The notes under the pieces were generated by a model. That model searched no databases, had not been told where the DNA came from, and saw only the letters and a list, made by a program, of their open reading frames with translations. From Scortum barcoo (lineage: Eukaryota > Chordata > Actinopteri > Centrarchiformes > Terapontidae), in NCBI GenBank assembly GCA_023238725.1, contig CM041538.1:3540380-3604379 (forward strand): DNA of 64,000 nt, given 5' to 3'. Below, piece after piece: positions 47,761-61,100 of this stretch. The translations under genes were made by a program, and so were the position numbers. The stretch's first letter is position 1. The number at the start of each line of letters is the position of its first letter.

Positions 47761-49095
47761 ATCAAAGTCCTTCTCTTAAGTAAGTATGTGTTTCTTCTTC
47801 TTTGCCCACACACTCCATTTCCATTTTTATGATAATAACGAATCAGTCAGTCATTTGGTGATGCTGTGCTGCAACTTCTTACCAGCAAAGCCTTTCGTTA
47901 GCAGTCACATGGTAGCACTCACTACATTTTGTCACTTCATTATCAGCGTGCTGCAGTTTGTGTCTCTTTTGCCCATGACTCTGTGAGAAATTATCTCTTT
48001 AAAGATCACTTTGTCGGGCTACTGATAAGGAGACACGCCAAGCCCAGTCATGACAGCATCGTGTGTTTGTGTGTGTGTTGGCGCACAAATTTGTTGTGAC
48101 AGCTAGTTACTCAGAGTCCTGTAACACAGGCGTCCGACAGACAGAAGAGACCATCTACCCTGAGTTAACTGGTGCATCTACAGCATGAACATCCCCCCCA
48201 ACATGCTGCTGTGACATGATCCAACCTAACAGAGAAAGCCTCTCCTTTACTGGAGGAAAAAAAGCAATAAATGGAGATAAAAAAGGCAAGAAAAAAAACC
48301 CTCTGACAGACATCTTTAGAGACAAGCAGAGCGCAGAGTTAGACATTAGCAGTCCAAACAATACGAGGAACAACTCTCTCCTGATAAATAAAACATTCAG
48401 CATTTCCATTAATGCTGATCTTCAGAAGGCTCGACGGGCCAGAGTGAGAACCGGTGAGTGTGCTGCAGCAGTGAACTTTTCTCAGTGTCTCTGTGCAGTG
48501 TGTGTGTGTGTGCTGCTCCTCTTCCCACGACAGAGTAATTTGCTAATTCTCAGGGGATGGGGGTTATAACCAGTATTTTTTTTTACCACTGTCATAAACC
48601 CTCGGCTATTAAAAGTGTTTTTTCTTCCTGTCAGTATGCCGCTGTGTTGCACTGAATGAAAAATGCGTCAACTGTCACTCAATCAGGATATGTGGCAGCT
48701 GAATATCCAGACCTCTGTAGAAATAGACCCACAGAAATAACCAAAGCAAATGAGAAGCTGGGGAGATTATTCCAGCCCATCGAGCTGCGGTGGTAAATAA
48801 ACCTCAGTGGAATCTTAAAGTTCAGACCATGGTCTCTTCAAAACCAATTACTTTTAGTAATGTGGAATGTATTTTCTAGTAACTTTTGATAAGTTACAGT
48901 ATGCTAACATCAAAACAGGGTCCACACATTCCAGTGGTAAATAGACGTCTCCTGCTCTTTCTAAACATTCCTGCAAGTATTTCATCAGATTTTCATATTT
49001 CTTCTTTTTGCTATCTTGTCTTTCAACATTCATTACTCTCGGGATGGTTATGTCGGCCTCCTCGTCGGGTGGCCTGGCCCTTTTGTCCAGACTAA
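47761..49095. other. Intergenic region, nothing recognised
   Basis: About 1.3 kb without recognisable exons or element ends. ORFs of 84-117 codons overlap on both strands at 48155-48569 and carry no family motif. Confidence 0.4.
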
Positions 49096-49099
49096 AATA

Positions 49100-49570
49100 T
49101 CTCAACAACTGATGACATGCGTCATTAAATTTCATGCAGACATTCGTGTTCCCAAGAGGATGAAATATATTGACTTTGGTGATCCTCCTTGAGGTTCACA
49201 TTAGCTGTTCTGAGTGAATATATGAGCAACCACTGGATGGATTACCTTCCTACTGGATGTACCCTTCAGGATGGACTTTGATGATCCATAAAACAGAAAT
49301 TTCTATTTCTATTTTCTTGACCTTTTAAGTACAAGATGGTACTGTATAAAACTGAGTCAAATTCCTTGTATGTGCACCCACATACCTGGCCAATAAAGGT
49401 AATTCTGATTCTGATTGTGACTTTTCTTTTCATCTAGCGCCATCATCTAGTTCATCAGCCTCCGATGTTCTTGGCATGCTAAAGGGTTAAACTAAAATGG
49501 TAGACATGGTAAACATTGTACCTGCTGAACATCACCATGTTAGCATTGTCATTGTGACTCTTAATGTTGT
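49100..49570 (-). repeat. Interspersed repeat with embedded LINE 3' tail
   Basis: Pieces 'cattaaatttcatgcagaca', 'gactttggtgatcctccttg', 'ccactggatggattaccttc' (49110-49260) and 'catctagcgccatcatctag', 'caccatgttagcattgtcat' (49433-49560) belong to one common fish repeat. Between them at 49330-49415 sits a separate retroposon tail 'gagtcaaattccttgtatgt ... aataaaggtaattctgattctga', suggesting insertion of the retroposon into the older repeat. Confidence 0.55.
49330..49418 (+). repeat. Retroposon 3' tail (AATAAAG...TTCTGATTCTGATT)
   Basis: The sequence 'ccttgtatgtgcacccacat acctggccaataaagg' followed by TTCTGA repeats is the standard end of a teleost LINE/SINE family. Confidence 0.65.
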
Positions 49571-50572
49571 TATGAGATATTCTTTGTCGAGTTGTTTTTA
49601 CGCATACTGTTCATATATATACGTAGATGTGACTGTTATGTGACTGTATTTTCTTACATACATTTCTTATATTGCTGCATACTTAATGGGAAAAGATAAA
49701 GATAAAAAGATAAAGATAACACAAAACAAATATGACTAAAACTGGTGCATAAAGACATATCTGACGTCACCTTATTTCAACACATCTCACTTCAAGAAGA
49801 AGAAAAGGATGGCGTTGGTCGATGCTTAAAATGACCAGTGTTTACGCTTTGATGACAAGAAACTTCTTGTGCTCCTGTGAATTATGATTGTCTCTCAGAG
49901 GCAATGGCGTCAGTGGTGGGATGTTGTTATAGCACCACAAACCTCCCAGGGAGAATGTTGGATGAAGAAATGTAAGAGTTTAACGCTTGAGACGGCAAAA
50001 GTCAGCAGTTTTACTTTTAACCATGACCACGATCTTTTAATGAATGTAACCGAGCACTTGTTGTGTCAAAACTTAAACAAACCTCAATAACTGTGGAGGC
50101 AAACATATGAGAAATAGTCACATGAATAATTTTTGTTATATTATAGTATAGTACAGTAGCCCATATTCATATTCAAGTTATAAAAGACCTGAGAATGCTT
50201 GTATTTTTTCATTTTGGAACATAAAGAGAAACAGTTTAGTTTGGAAGTTTTGTTGGAAATCTCTCCAATGTGAAATAACCAGTATTTTTAAAAATTTGGT
50301 AAATAACTGAAACTAAAATGCATTCTTTTAGATTGTTATCATATATGGATGCATTATTATGTATTCTATTACTATAATAAAAATATGAAAAACAGAAAAA
50401 GTTTTCAGGTTTTCCCCTAGGTTCATGAACTCTGCAGTCGAAGCTGATTAGCTGTGGTATTGGTTAGTGGTTCAGAGTTAAAGGGTTGACTGAGATGCAC
50501 TTAGCAGGACCCATCTTCAACAAAAGGAAGGAACCTCACAGAGAAGTAATGTACAACGTTACTGAGCCGAGC

Positions 50573-50631
50573 ATACACACACACACACACACACACATAC
50601 ACACCCACCCACACACACCCACACACACACC
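50573..50631. repeat. (CA)n microsatellite, interrupted
   Basis: About 24 CA units with CCAC interruptions. Confidence 0.95.
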
Positions 50632-50828
50632 AGCCCCTGCCTACCGCAATGAAATTACTGCCTTTATCAGAATGTAATCACTGTTATTGTACTGTCTCCC
50701 CTTGCACTGTCACACAGCCAGAGGAAATGGCTGCAAGTCTATTTTCAGGCTGCCTGCAGATGGCAGCTCCCAGGTTAGACCACGGCGTTTGAATGATTAA
50801 AAAAAGCCCTCGAAATAGAGCCTGCTGC

Positions 50829-51203
50829 CAGTGGTGGAAAGTAACTGCTTACGTTTACATTACTGTACTTAAGTACAATTTGGAGTTAAGAGATGTATTA
50901 TTACATGTTAAGATAAGAATTTATTGATCCCTGAAGATACATTCAGAAGCTGCCCAGCAGTATACAAAGGAATTCAAATGACCTCCACCTTTATCAGCTG
51001 CAACATTAAAGTGCCACAATAATGCATCAGTAATTATAATCCAGTGTTATATGTTATTCTTAAATAGAACATTATACATAATGAGTACTTTTGCTTTTGG
51101 TACGCTAAGAATATGTTGATGTCTTTACTTACAAAACAAACATCTAACAGAATACACTCTTCAATGGCTACTTTTACCTGTATAACATACTTACTCACCA
51201 CTG
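50829..51203 (+). mobile_element. hAT-type MITE with perfect 8-bp duplication
   Basis: A 375-bp non-coding element: left end CAGTGGTGGAAAGTAACT, right end ...TACTCACCACTG, so the termini are inverted (CAGTGGTG). It is flanked on both sides by CCTGCTGC (50821-50828 and 51204-51211). The interior has the 'gtacttaagtacaatttgga' and 'cctttatcagctgcaacatt' blocks of an abundant fish hAT MITE. At 50911-50940 it carries 'agataagaatttattgatcc', similar to a LINE tail, possibly a nested fragment or part of this family member. Confidence 0.9.
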
Positions 51204-51802
51204 CCTGCTGCAGCTATTTCAGCAAGAAAATGATGATAATTGAGACTTATATTTTTTGTGATTTTTCAGATTGAGAGACTTTTCTCCAGGTTCTTTCATG
51301 TTTTAGACTGAAGGATTTCCATACTTACAGTCACTGTGGTGTGAATAAAAAACATTGTCAAATCTAAATGTCTTGCCAAGCTGCAGCCCGCAATCTCTTC
51401 ATTCTGAGCTAAAGTCTATGTTCCTTCCTGTCTTTTAATTTACAGATCAAGCTTGGTTTTCTTCATACTGTTCCTTTCACCATTTGTCCTGCCATTGGTA
51501 AAGGTTATTGTCTTCACTTTAGCACCAGAACACTGAAGGATGAGTTCTTTTTCCAAGGAAAAGGTTCTTCTGCGAGGGACGTGGGCTGCAGTTTATTTGA
51601 AATGTAGATTCTGCGCCGTGTCTGTAGCGCTTTCATCCTGTCCATGAAAAATGCATGCTGTGATCTCATTATCCTGTTCTTCTCTTGGAACGCTACATAA
51701 AATCAATCCAGGGCAGAGGAGGGGTGAGAACACTACAGATTCTTCTTCTCTTTTCACAATGGGTGAGAAGAGGCCCTACAAGTGGGAGTAGAATAGTAGA
51801 GG

Positions 51803-51827
51803 AGTGTGTGTGTGTGTGTGTGTGTGT
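51803..51827. repeat. (GT)n microsatellite
   Basis: Twelve GT units. Confidence 0.9.
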
Positions 51828-51949
51828 ACAAAGCTACAAAGCACTAAAGTGGTGGTTTAACTGCATGATTTCTAATCTTTCTGGCAGCTTTCCATGTATT
51901 TCAGGATTGTTCAGACAGAAAATGTATAAAGAAAAATAAGAGAAAATAC

Positions 51950-52230
51950 TTACTACTACTACTCATAAAAATACTTATTTAAGTAAAATTAGTAACATCA
52001 GTGTAGAAATACTCTGTTACAAGTAAAAGTCATGCACTCAAAATTTCACTTGAGTACAAGTACAAAAGTATCATTATATCAAAATATATTTTATTTACAA
52101 AAAGCACTCATTAAGCAGACAATGTATATTATTGGATTATAATAATCCAGTTATCCACTTTACTTTGATACCACAGTTCGTGAAAGTGAAGGTGATTTGA
52201 ATTACTGTACTTTATATATATATAACTGCG
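51950..52230 (-). mobile_element. Fragment of the same hAT-type MITE, other orientation
   Basis: 'gtaacatcagtgtagaaata ctctgttacaagtaaaagtc atgcactcaaaatttcactt' is the right-hand portion of the family at 50829, read in the opposite sense. No clean terminus or duplication at either edge. Confidence 0.6.
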
Positions 52231-54040
52231 TAACTTCCTCTTTCGTAATATATCACATTTGCTTATACTATACTTATACTTTGTACCTATTCCATGAGAA
52301 TCTTGCACAACCAATGTATGCTTGTGCAGAAAACATATTAGAAGTGATGTATATTTTCACCATAGGAAGATAAGTACATCTGTCTTTGATAAAGCTGTCA
52401 CTTTTCATTTGAAGTTTCAACTACTATTTCTAGCAAGAGAGAAATGAAAATGTGATCTGTAAGAATCTGTCTTAATTCAAAATGAATTTGTGCTCCAGCA
52501 GGTGATTGTGATCAGTTGCCTGCTCTGTTTTCCGATCAGTGAAAAAGGCAGTTATTGTTCTCTTCATTAATGCAAAATGATGAACTATAAAACTATATAA
52601 CTATAAATTATAACACATTATTGAGTGTTAATTTATTAATCATGATGCCAAACTCTCTGAGACACGGGTCATCAACATTAGGGAATGCATGCCACCATTG
52701 GCATTGGTTTTTTGGAAATGTTGGAAGTAGTCTCATCCGCATGCCAAATTACCGCTTTCTGTAAGTTGTGCGGCCTGTTATTTACATCCCACTTTACCCT
52801 GCCTCTAGTTGGCGTGTATCTGTTGCCTTTTTGGCAGAATGCTGATGGGGAAAAAAATAAGCTGCCAGAAAACACTCAGTATAAGATGGCAGGCTAAGAA
52901 AGCTAAAGGTTCAGGCATTCCAGCCCCTTGTGGACAGAGGAGTGGACTTATGTCTTTCAGATGGACGCTATGTGTACTTTATGTCTTTAAAATATTGTTT
53001 GCTGAATGTCAAGTGTTAGACATCATTTCGAGACCACACATGAGACGGTTTGGCTGAATCCATTAAATGTGCTGTGTCCAGATATGGGAGGAAAATCTCC
53101 ATTGGCTGCCATGGCAACACTCACTGTATGTGATAAATTAGGGAATATCATTGAAAACAGTGTGCTGAAATAGAAACTGTGCATGTAATTTGTAACCACA
53201 GGGGGTTAAAAAAATACAGCTATTTTAGGTTAGGTTTATTTCTGGTGAGCAAGATTCTCTGAGGGTTGGTGGGGGTTAATGATTTCAACTTAGATGTTTT
53301 CAAGGATGGCAGCCTTCCTGTCAAGTGCTCTAATGTGTAAATTTAATGTCTTAACTAAGCCCAAAAGATTTTCTAAAAATGTTGCAATGCACAGTTGTCT
53401 GTATGGATAGAATAAAACTAAAGACCTTGGAGGTTTGAATTTTGATGTGGCATCATAATTAAACTTAATGTTCACATTAAGCACACTTACTTTAAATGGC
53501 ACACTTCATATCTAATAAACTGCACACTGCTAATCTGAAAGGTACTGTAATGTGTAATAAACATTTTGAATTTAACACTGAATAACTGAATAACTATGCA
53601 TTAAAGCTGTTAAAAAATGCAGTACTTTCACCATCACAAAAAAATCATAAATGACAGACATAATTTAGACATGGTTCAATTGTATTCAAATCAGTGAAAA
53701 GACAGGCTTGATTTGACACAGATTCCCTTGCAAAACTCGTTTCTCGTTCTGCTTTGTGACAGCATAACAATGTCACACTGCAGATTATGAAGCTTATTTT
53801 TAAGGAAATGGTAAATATAGTTTGTTCTAACAAATAAAGCTTTTGTTTTTCTCGTTGAGCACACCTTCTGGAAATGTATCTCACAGAATCCTTTACAATT
53901 TTGCAGCATCACTAACTCAACAACAGGGATGATTTCAAGCAGGTTTCCAGTCTTCCTATGTCATTTTCCGTATTCTGCCTAAAGGAATAAAAACCAAAGG
54001 GTATCTGCACAGTATGACATCAATTTGAACACTTCTGGTT
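52231..54040. other. Intergenic region, nothing recognised
   Basis: About 1.8 kb of AT-rich sequence; short ORFs only, no repeat end that I recognise. Confidence 0.4.
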
Positions 54041-54045
54041 TGGTT

Positions 54046-54115
54046 TAAAAAATGTTCAGAAGTAATATATGTTATAATCTAGATTATAACATATATTACT
54101 GCTGAACATTTTTTA
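54046..54115. repeat. Near-perfect 70-bp palindrome without spacer
   Basis: Two 35-base arms meet at the centre (54080/54081, ...aatctagatt...). They are fully complementary except for one position (AAGT versus CAGT). Can form a cruciform or hairpin; no coding content. Confidence 0.95.
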
Positions 54116-54130
54116 TGTTTTTTGTTTTTT

Positions 54131-54152
54131 GTTATCTACAGCTGTAGATAAC
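54131..54152. repeat. Perfect 22-bp palindrome
   Basis: GTTATCTACAG joined to its exact reverse complement CTGTAGATAAC, 15 bases after the 70-bp palindrome. Confidence 0.95.
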
Positions 54153-54159
54153 AGGCAAA

Positions 54160-57100
54160 ACAGGCAATATTGTCCTTTAATCTGTGTGACTGAAGTATTG
54201 TTAGTGCACAAACTGTCAGAGTGTGTCTGAGACTGTCAGTGCAGAAGGAACATAAAAATATAACCGCTTATCTTCTACTCCCTGGAGAAAACTCACCTGT
54301 CATCTTTATTTCACTACAACAGGTTTTTTTTTTGTTTTTTGTTTTTTTTTTAATTCTCCACCGGATGTTCTCATTTCTAAATTGGCAGCAGGTGGGGAGA
54401 GATACATGTAGCTGCAATTTAACCAATTACAGTAATGATGGGTGAGGGCTGTGTCTCATTTCCCACTGTAATGGGCTAAAGTGAGCACACCTCACCGAGC
54501 ACACCGCATACCAATGACACACCTGAATTTCAGTAGTTTCCAGCTCTGTGTGTGTGAAAAGGTTGCGCTCAGGTCCAGGAGCGGGGTCTTTGTACTGTTA
54601 AGTGTATTGCAGGGAATCCCTATTTATTCCGGTTATGGTTGCCATGGGAGCCACTGGCCAAAGGCTAAAGTGAGCGATGCCCTTGGCCCCCTCAGAGATT
54701 AATGGCCCGCTCAGTCCACTGCTGTTCAATTGATGTCCCCTTCCTGCTTCACATCAATATAGGCACGGCTGTCTTTACCGTCTTCACAGTCAGATTAACG
54801 TAGTCTTCAGACCTCAGTATCAGCATCAAGGATCTGGACTGTGCTGCAGTGTGATGCTGGCAAAAAGAAACAATGACTATGAAATCTGTTCCATTGAGTG
54901 CGTTCTTGATCTGCACTGGTACGTAGTGCTTCCATTAAATAGCCACGCATTCAATACTTGACACAAGAAAATGTAAGCTGTGTATGCTCACTGCTTATCA
55001 CAGCATATAGTCAATTCAGCTCTAACACATAAAACAACACACAATTATACCATACTTAATAAAACTGTTAAAACATAATACTAAACATAACACTAATATT
55101 AGAATAAATTACCATTCCAATTTACATCCCTCCTACAAAGGATGAAATCTGGACATTTCCCATAGATGCCAAAGAAGACAGAGGAGACTGCTTGGGGGCT
55201 TTGGGGCTCACTAGATGTGCTTGTCCACCAGAGTCAGACAGGAGGAGTTGGTTAGTCTTTGTGGCACTGTGAAGCATTGTTTTTAAGGAGCAGGACTATT
55301 TTGTATGCATATGAGGATGCTCATTTGAAAAAAATGTTATTTGAGGGAGGAAGTTCAGTCAACGACCTGTTTTCACAATTTTTGTAGATTTACTGTAAAA
55401 TAATGGCAGAAGCAGCACAAATATCACAGTGAGGAAATAAAAACATGTCATGATTCCATAGCTTTATGCAGCCTACAATCTCATATTTTGGAAGGATGAT
55501 GAAGAGTGAATTGCTTTAATTCCACTTGACATCAGCACAGCCTGTTCTTGTGACATAAGTGATGTACAACACCTGAAGCTGGGAGAAAGTTCAGTATATT
55601 TAGGGTTACCAAGGGAACATAACTCTCAAACTTCTTGGCACTACTGCAGTGTGTTACTGTGTCATTAAAATCAAAGGAAGCCCATTATGGAGCGTGCACT
55701 ATCCCAGAGTGCATGGTTGCTTCCTGCACTGTCTTCTATTGACTTTGTCTTTTCTGTAATCTCATTGGGGTAATGGACTGTGCAGAATACTTTCAGTCTA
55801 TTTTCAACCCGGGGATTATTAAATCATTTTGCCACGTAACTCAGTTAGAAGAGACTTGTTTTTTATTATCATTATGGATCACTATCAATAGGATTAAACG
55901 TGCAAAAGGTGTAATGGGATAAGCTGATTCAACAAGACACTGAGTGGTGTTCAGGTGGAAACTGTTTACTGAAGAGGTGGAAATTAAGCTCAAACATTAA
56001 CATGTAACGGTTGATGTACTAGAGCGTCACACCCAGACACAGGTGGAGGATAAACGCTCTCATCTCTGAGCACCACGGCTGTAAATCCACAGTCTTTTCT
56101 TCTGGTGTCACCAAAGCCACTTCATGTGAAAGGCGACACCACTGTCGCCTCCTCCCTCTCCTCTCTGACTATTGAACTGGCCGGTGGAAATGTCAGGTGA
56201 TGCATGTTAACTCGCTGCCATTTCAATAAACAACAGGTCTGAGGAGGATCGCGGCTCATCATGTTCTATTTCCACAAAATGAGGTCTATGGCATGCACCA
56301 TAGCTAGAGTATGTAATAGGATAATAATTATAATTGCAGCGTGTAGGAAGTCCTCCAAAACATCACTAATATGCTCTGTGAAACCACTGATAATGATATT
56401 TATAATGACGATAATGTGTGTGAGAATACATCGAAACAAAGGCTATAATTTGTAGATGAGAGAACATGTGGCATGAACTAATAATGATGAGATAATTGGA
56501 CTATTCAGAATTACAATGAGTCTAATTTTCATTGTTGTATGAGAGGCGACCGGCGTCTCAGCTAGTCAGGTGGTTTAATCGGTTTATGTTTTACAGATTC
56601 CTTCGTAGCACTGTGGTATCTCTTCTAAACCAGACACCTCTCAGCTGGTGTAATTTTCTGTCGGATTGTTTGACTAATAAAATTGGCCACGCTGTCTGTC
56701 GGCAGTGACAGACAAAGATCAAAGCCCCAAGGCTCAGAACATGGAGTGCAGACATGATACTCCGACGTAAACTGACTTCACTGAGGATATAGAGAAGTGA
56801 AAGAAAGCTGAGACGACAGGGACAAACAGAAATTAAATTAACAAGATGCTGCACTGACGAGGCGTTTTGTTGAAACAGAATGAGGTGAGAAAGACAGCTG
56901 TGATGTGAGCGCATTTAATGACACAGCTCGCAACAACAGAGGGGAGTGAAACTCAAAGCATCATTAAAAAAACACATAAGTGACAATATTATGGTAAGTG
57001 GCCCTTGTAGGTGGAATCAATTATCATACTCTGAAAGCAAGAAAAAAGAAGAAGAAGAGAGCAACAGAAGTTAACAAGAAAGTCCGAGTGGGCTTGAAAT

Positions 57101-57475
57101 CAATGTGACATTAGTCTAAAGAGGCTCATCACATGATCTGAGAATAATCAAATCTCCTCTTCTCTCTTCCCTCTTCCTCGCAAACAGCTGAAGGAAAACA
57201 GAGAAGAGGTAATGATGATGGAAAGATGTGGAGGGATTAAGCACCGAAGTGTGCATAATGATTAGGAGAGGAGCCAGAGCAAGAAAGTGTTAAAGACACA
57301 CTGAGCTGAATAAATGGAGTCTAAACTTTCAAGCTATCAAGCTCCCACAATCATCATACTTGACTGGTAACACAGAGCTGTGTGAGCATTGTGCATGTCT
57401 GGATCCATCAGCATGAAATAAACACCAGCAGTAACTGTTTGGTTATGTAACATCCCGTGTTTCACACTCATATTC
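54160..57475. other. Intergenic region, nothing recognised
   Basis: About 3.3 kb with no convincing exon, RNA gene or element terminus; T-rich runs at 54319-54353. Confidence 0.4.
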
Positions 57476-57479
57476 ACAT

Positions 57480-57780
57480 ATTCTGCTTCCTGTTTTATTT
57501 TGGACACCAACTTCTCGTGTTGGTTCAGTTCCTGCCCTGATGTGTGTCCCGCCCCTCTTGTTATCTCCACCTGGTTCTCCCACTCACCTCTTCCTCAACA
57601 GCCTCCTCATTATATATTCCCTTGTTTCCCCTGCTTCTCTGCCCGATTGTCTTTGTTCATCGCTCTCCAGCGTTCTTCCTGGTGTTCACCTTTCTTGGCA
57701 TTTTGACCTGCTCGCGTCTCCCAATCTTTGGATTTTTGCCTACCTGTCTCCACACTGATCTTCTGTGCATGACTGAGCAA
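57480..57780 (+). repeat. Pyrimidine-rich repeat, possible LTR remnant
   Basis: The layout resembles the solo LTR at 62097: C/T-rich text with 'cttcctgttttattttgg', a central 'attatatattcc' TATA-like box, then C/T-rich sequence. Three short overlapping ORFs are a by-product of the low complexity. No clear TG/CA ends or duplication. Confidence 0.35.
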
Positions 57781-57959
57781 AAGTGTAGGATAATACAAAA
57801 ATAGATAAAAGAAAGAGAGAAGAAAAAATTTATATGATTGCTAGTTATTGACATGCATTATTGTAAATGTGTAGCACAAAAAAAGCAGTATTACAAATGT
57901 ATTGTAGTTGTTCCCTCATTATGACACATGCAGATGACAACAATTTGAATTCCCAGTCC

Positions 57960-58150
57960 GTTAAAGTGACTATAAGCAATATTTATCATCCAAATCACCA
58001 CCTCTCCTCACTAGTGTGGTAGGCAGTTACAGCATAGACCAGCTGATGAACATTGTGGAGCATTTAGCCAGCTAAAGAGAGCCGGATATTTCCCTCAGGA
58101 GCTGGTGGAGAGTAAGAACAGAGCTAAAAGAGAGTGACAGTGAGACTTGC
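57960..58150 (+). repeat. Interspersed repeat fragment
   Basis: 'ttaaagtgactataagcaat' followed by 'gatatttccctcaggagctg gtggagagtaagaacagagc' matches, block by block, a dispersed fish repeat. No ORF. Confidence 0.45.
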
Positions 58151-61100
58151 ATTCATCAAATGTACACAAAAATGAATGATGAATGGGATGCTGAGGTGGA
58201 AATAAAGTAACTGTTTGTTAACAAGGTCACCATAACAGGTGTCGATTTGTTTCTGCTGCCCAAAAATACTCATACATTCAATATAAAAAAGCTGTGTGCT
58301 CGTTTATTTGAAAAAATACTAGCGTTGCATCCACCTTCAATCCAAAAATGTCTTAAAATACTCAGATCAGTCAATTACTAAACACCTCACACACACCTCT
58401 TACGCACTCACATCGATCCCCCTTGAATAGAAGGGCCAGTGTTGGGAAGTTGTTACGCAGAGGAAAATCATCTCTCTTTCATTTCACACCCCAGTGAAGA
58501 TGTGTAACTGATACTCCATGATCCCATTCCAGATGATGATGTGTCTGTCCAGCCTCGGGCTGCTGCTGCTGCTACTGTATGTGCCTCTGTGGGGCTTGTT
58601 CAAGCTGCAGAGGCGACTGTAACAGCAGCAGAAACAGGAGCTCCACTGAGATGCATGTCAATGAGAACAGGGGAGGATGTTTTTCTCACATTTTCACTGT
58701 ATGCTCACACCAGGAGCTGCATATTTACCTCATCAGTTCAATGCTTGTTCCCTGCAACACCACCCAGTAAATCATTTGAAGCTAAAATCATCCCCAGACA
58801 TAAAACCTCATGGTTTTATAGAGTAGGGCTCTCAGCTTGTCAAGAATCACCATGACTCATGATGACAGGGGCATATCTACGTGGAAAATGAGGTAAAGAC
58901 TCTCAGTAAAGGCTGTGGTCCTATGATGGTGAAGAATATTATTTCATTTTTAAATTGTTAGAGAAATTATCACTTTGAGGGAAATTAATGAATGGAAAGC
59001 AAAAAATGTTTAATGGATGAAATATGGTCTGCTTTGTTAGAGAATCCATTCAAAGACCTCATACAGCTTCTATATCTCCCTCTGGCATTTCACCACAGCA
59101 TTTTTATCACACAGTGGTGTAAAACTGAGCTTCTTCACTGATGGAGTTGCCAATTTTTGTGGATGTTTGTCTCGGCAGAATTACCCCCCAATTTTTGGTT
59201 TTGATTGTGATATGTGATGTGTGTGAATGTATCTGGTATGAGTGATTTTGTTTGATCGGCATGATCAATTTTGCAATCCACATTGACTGTGAATCTCTCT
59301 AATACATGAATATTTTCCATGATTTCTCTGTTAAATTTTATCTTTACATTCTACAGTAAATATGGCATCTCTAAATATGGAGGCTTAAACCCATTTAAAC
59401 TAGATCTGCTGTTATCAGTACCAGTGGGACTGAAATGAGCTTAAACCTCTTTTCAAGTTTTAAGCTGTGTCTTGTTCATATTCCCAGCAACACTGATATC
59501 ATTTGCACTGCCGACAGAAATCACATAAATGACACACCTCTGAGCTGCACCCTTTCTTTAAATACCACTTGAACTGAAAGTAACCGTGATCACTAAACCC
59601 ATTTAAGAGCTGAGCAAAATGAACAACTAGCCTTCAAGGTTTCATAAGCCCAGAATCCCTCAGTAATTCAGAGCTTTTGTTCCCATGACAGCGGCAGGGG
59701 GACTCAGTCTGCGGTGAAATTTCACTGATGAGACTGATATGTACCACGTTTCACACAGAACATTAGATACTCTTAGAGATGACTGCGTATGCCGTGCCAC
59801 CCTGTTCATAAAATTAGCACCTTGCATGAGAGCCAAATCAGGCTTTTATTTGACAGCTACAGCTCGTACAAATTATTGAGGTGATTATCCAAATGTAATT
59901 TGTACTCAGCGATGTGATTGCACTGAGAGCTTAGAGGCGAAGAGGAAGCAAAAAAAAATATCAACAGGGTGGGAGTCGAAGGGAGGGAAAACAAGAATTC
60001 TGGGCAGCAACATCCCAAGAGTCTGGTTGGTAGACAGACACTGATGTTGAAATTCAGATCACACACACGCCTGCAAACCATGCTGCTCACCAGAGAGGGG
60101 AAGGATGAGAGACAGAGGGGAGAGAAAGAGCAGAGGAGGGAGTAAAAAGGGGACAGAGGTAGACTGAGGGCCTGTATGACAGCATACAGAGGAGGAACCA
60201 TGATGTAGACGAATGTCACACGTATATAACCAGCAGACTTCCAGAGAAATGGTGCGAGGAGCCCACATCAGCATAAAACACACATCCAGCTGGATTCATG
60301 TTGATTGAAATTCCACCTAAATGCATGCATATAATCTCATATAACTCAGCCCATCTTTAATGTTTGGATTTGGATCAGTGAAGCTGAACAGAAGAGGGAC
60401 TCTCTGTAGTGTTGATGTGATACAGACCAATCACAGAGCCGCCTCCACAGATAATGAAAAATGGAACAACTTCTTGACGTGATGACAACTGAGTGGTGAT
60501 TTAATTCCGTGTTTAAACAACACGATAAGAGCCCGATGATGACCAGATGCACGACGCCAGCTCCCTAGCACATGCATGTTACTTCCCCGCCTTTTTGGAC
60601 TTTTATCTGATTCCTCAGTGATTGACTTATTTCAGGTATTTTGACACAGTAAAGACTGCTTTTAACCTGCCTGCCTCCTCAGTCATGTTTATGGGTCTAA
60701 ACCTTGGTGTACTTGAATGTTGAAAAGTCTGCCCTCTAGACCAAATGAAAAAAAATCTGTGAAAATCTGGGAACTTGCTTTGAGCTCCATGTCACCGAAC
60801 TACAAGGCAATTTTCCTGCCCTCCCATCAAGACATAAAGAATAGAATCAACCTCTCTCCAGTATGGAAGACTTTATAATTATGATGCATAAACAGTGATG
60901 CAGAGTGACACACAGTAACACTTGAAGTTGATGTGTTCAAGCTAAAACAAGGTGTTTAGTTGCTATTGTATATTTAAGAGTAACAACTAAGAAACTGTGT
61001 TAAAAGTGTAAAACACCAAGTAAAATAGTGTAAATGGCAGGTAATTTTGTTTATGGTAAATGATGCAGGCTCTGCCACTTTGCATTTTTGTGTTTTTATT

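Noticed and set aside
48854..49135. 93-codon minus-strand ORF that looks protein-like
   Set aside because: Overlaps the interspersed repeat at 49100-49570 and unassigned sequence; no start context or domain support.
57544..57804. Three overlapping ORFs of 68-86 codons
   Set aside because: Product of a pyrimidine-rich, probably LTR-derived stretch.
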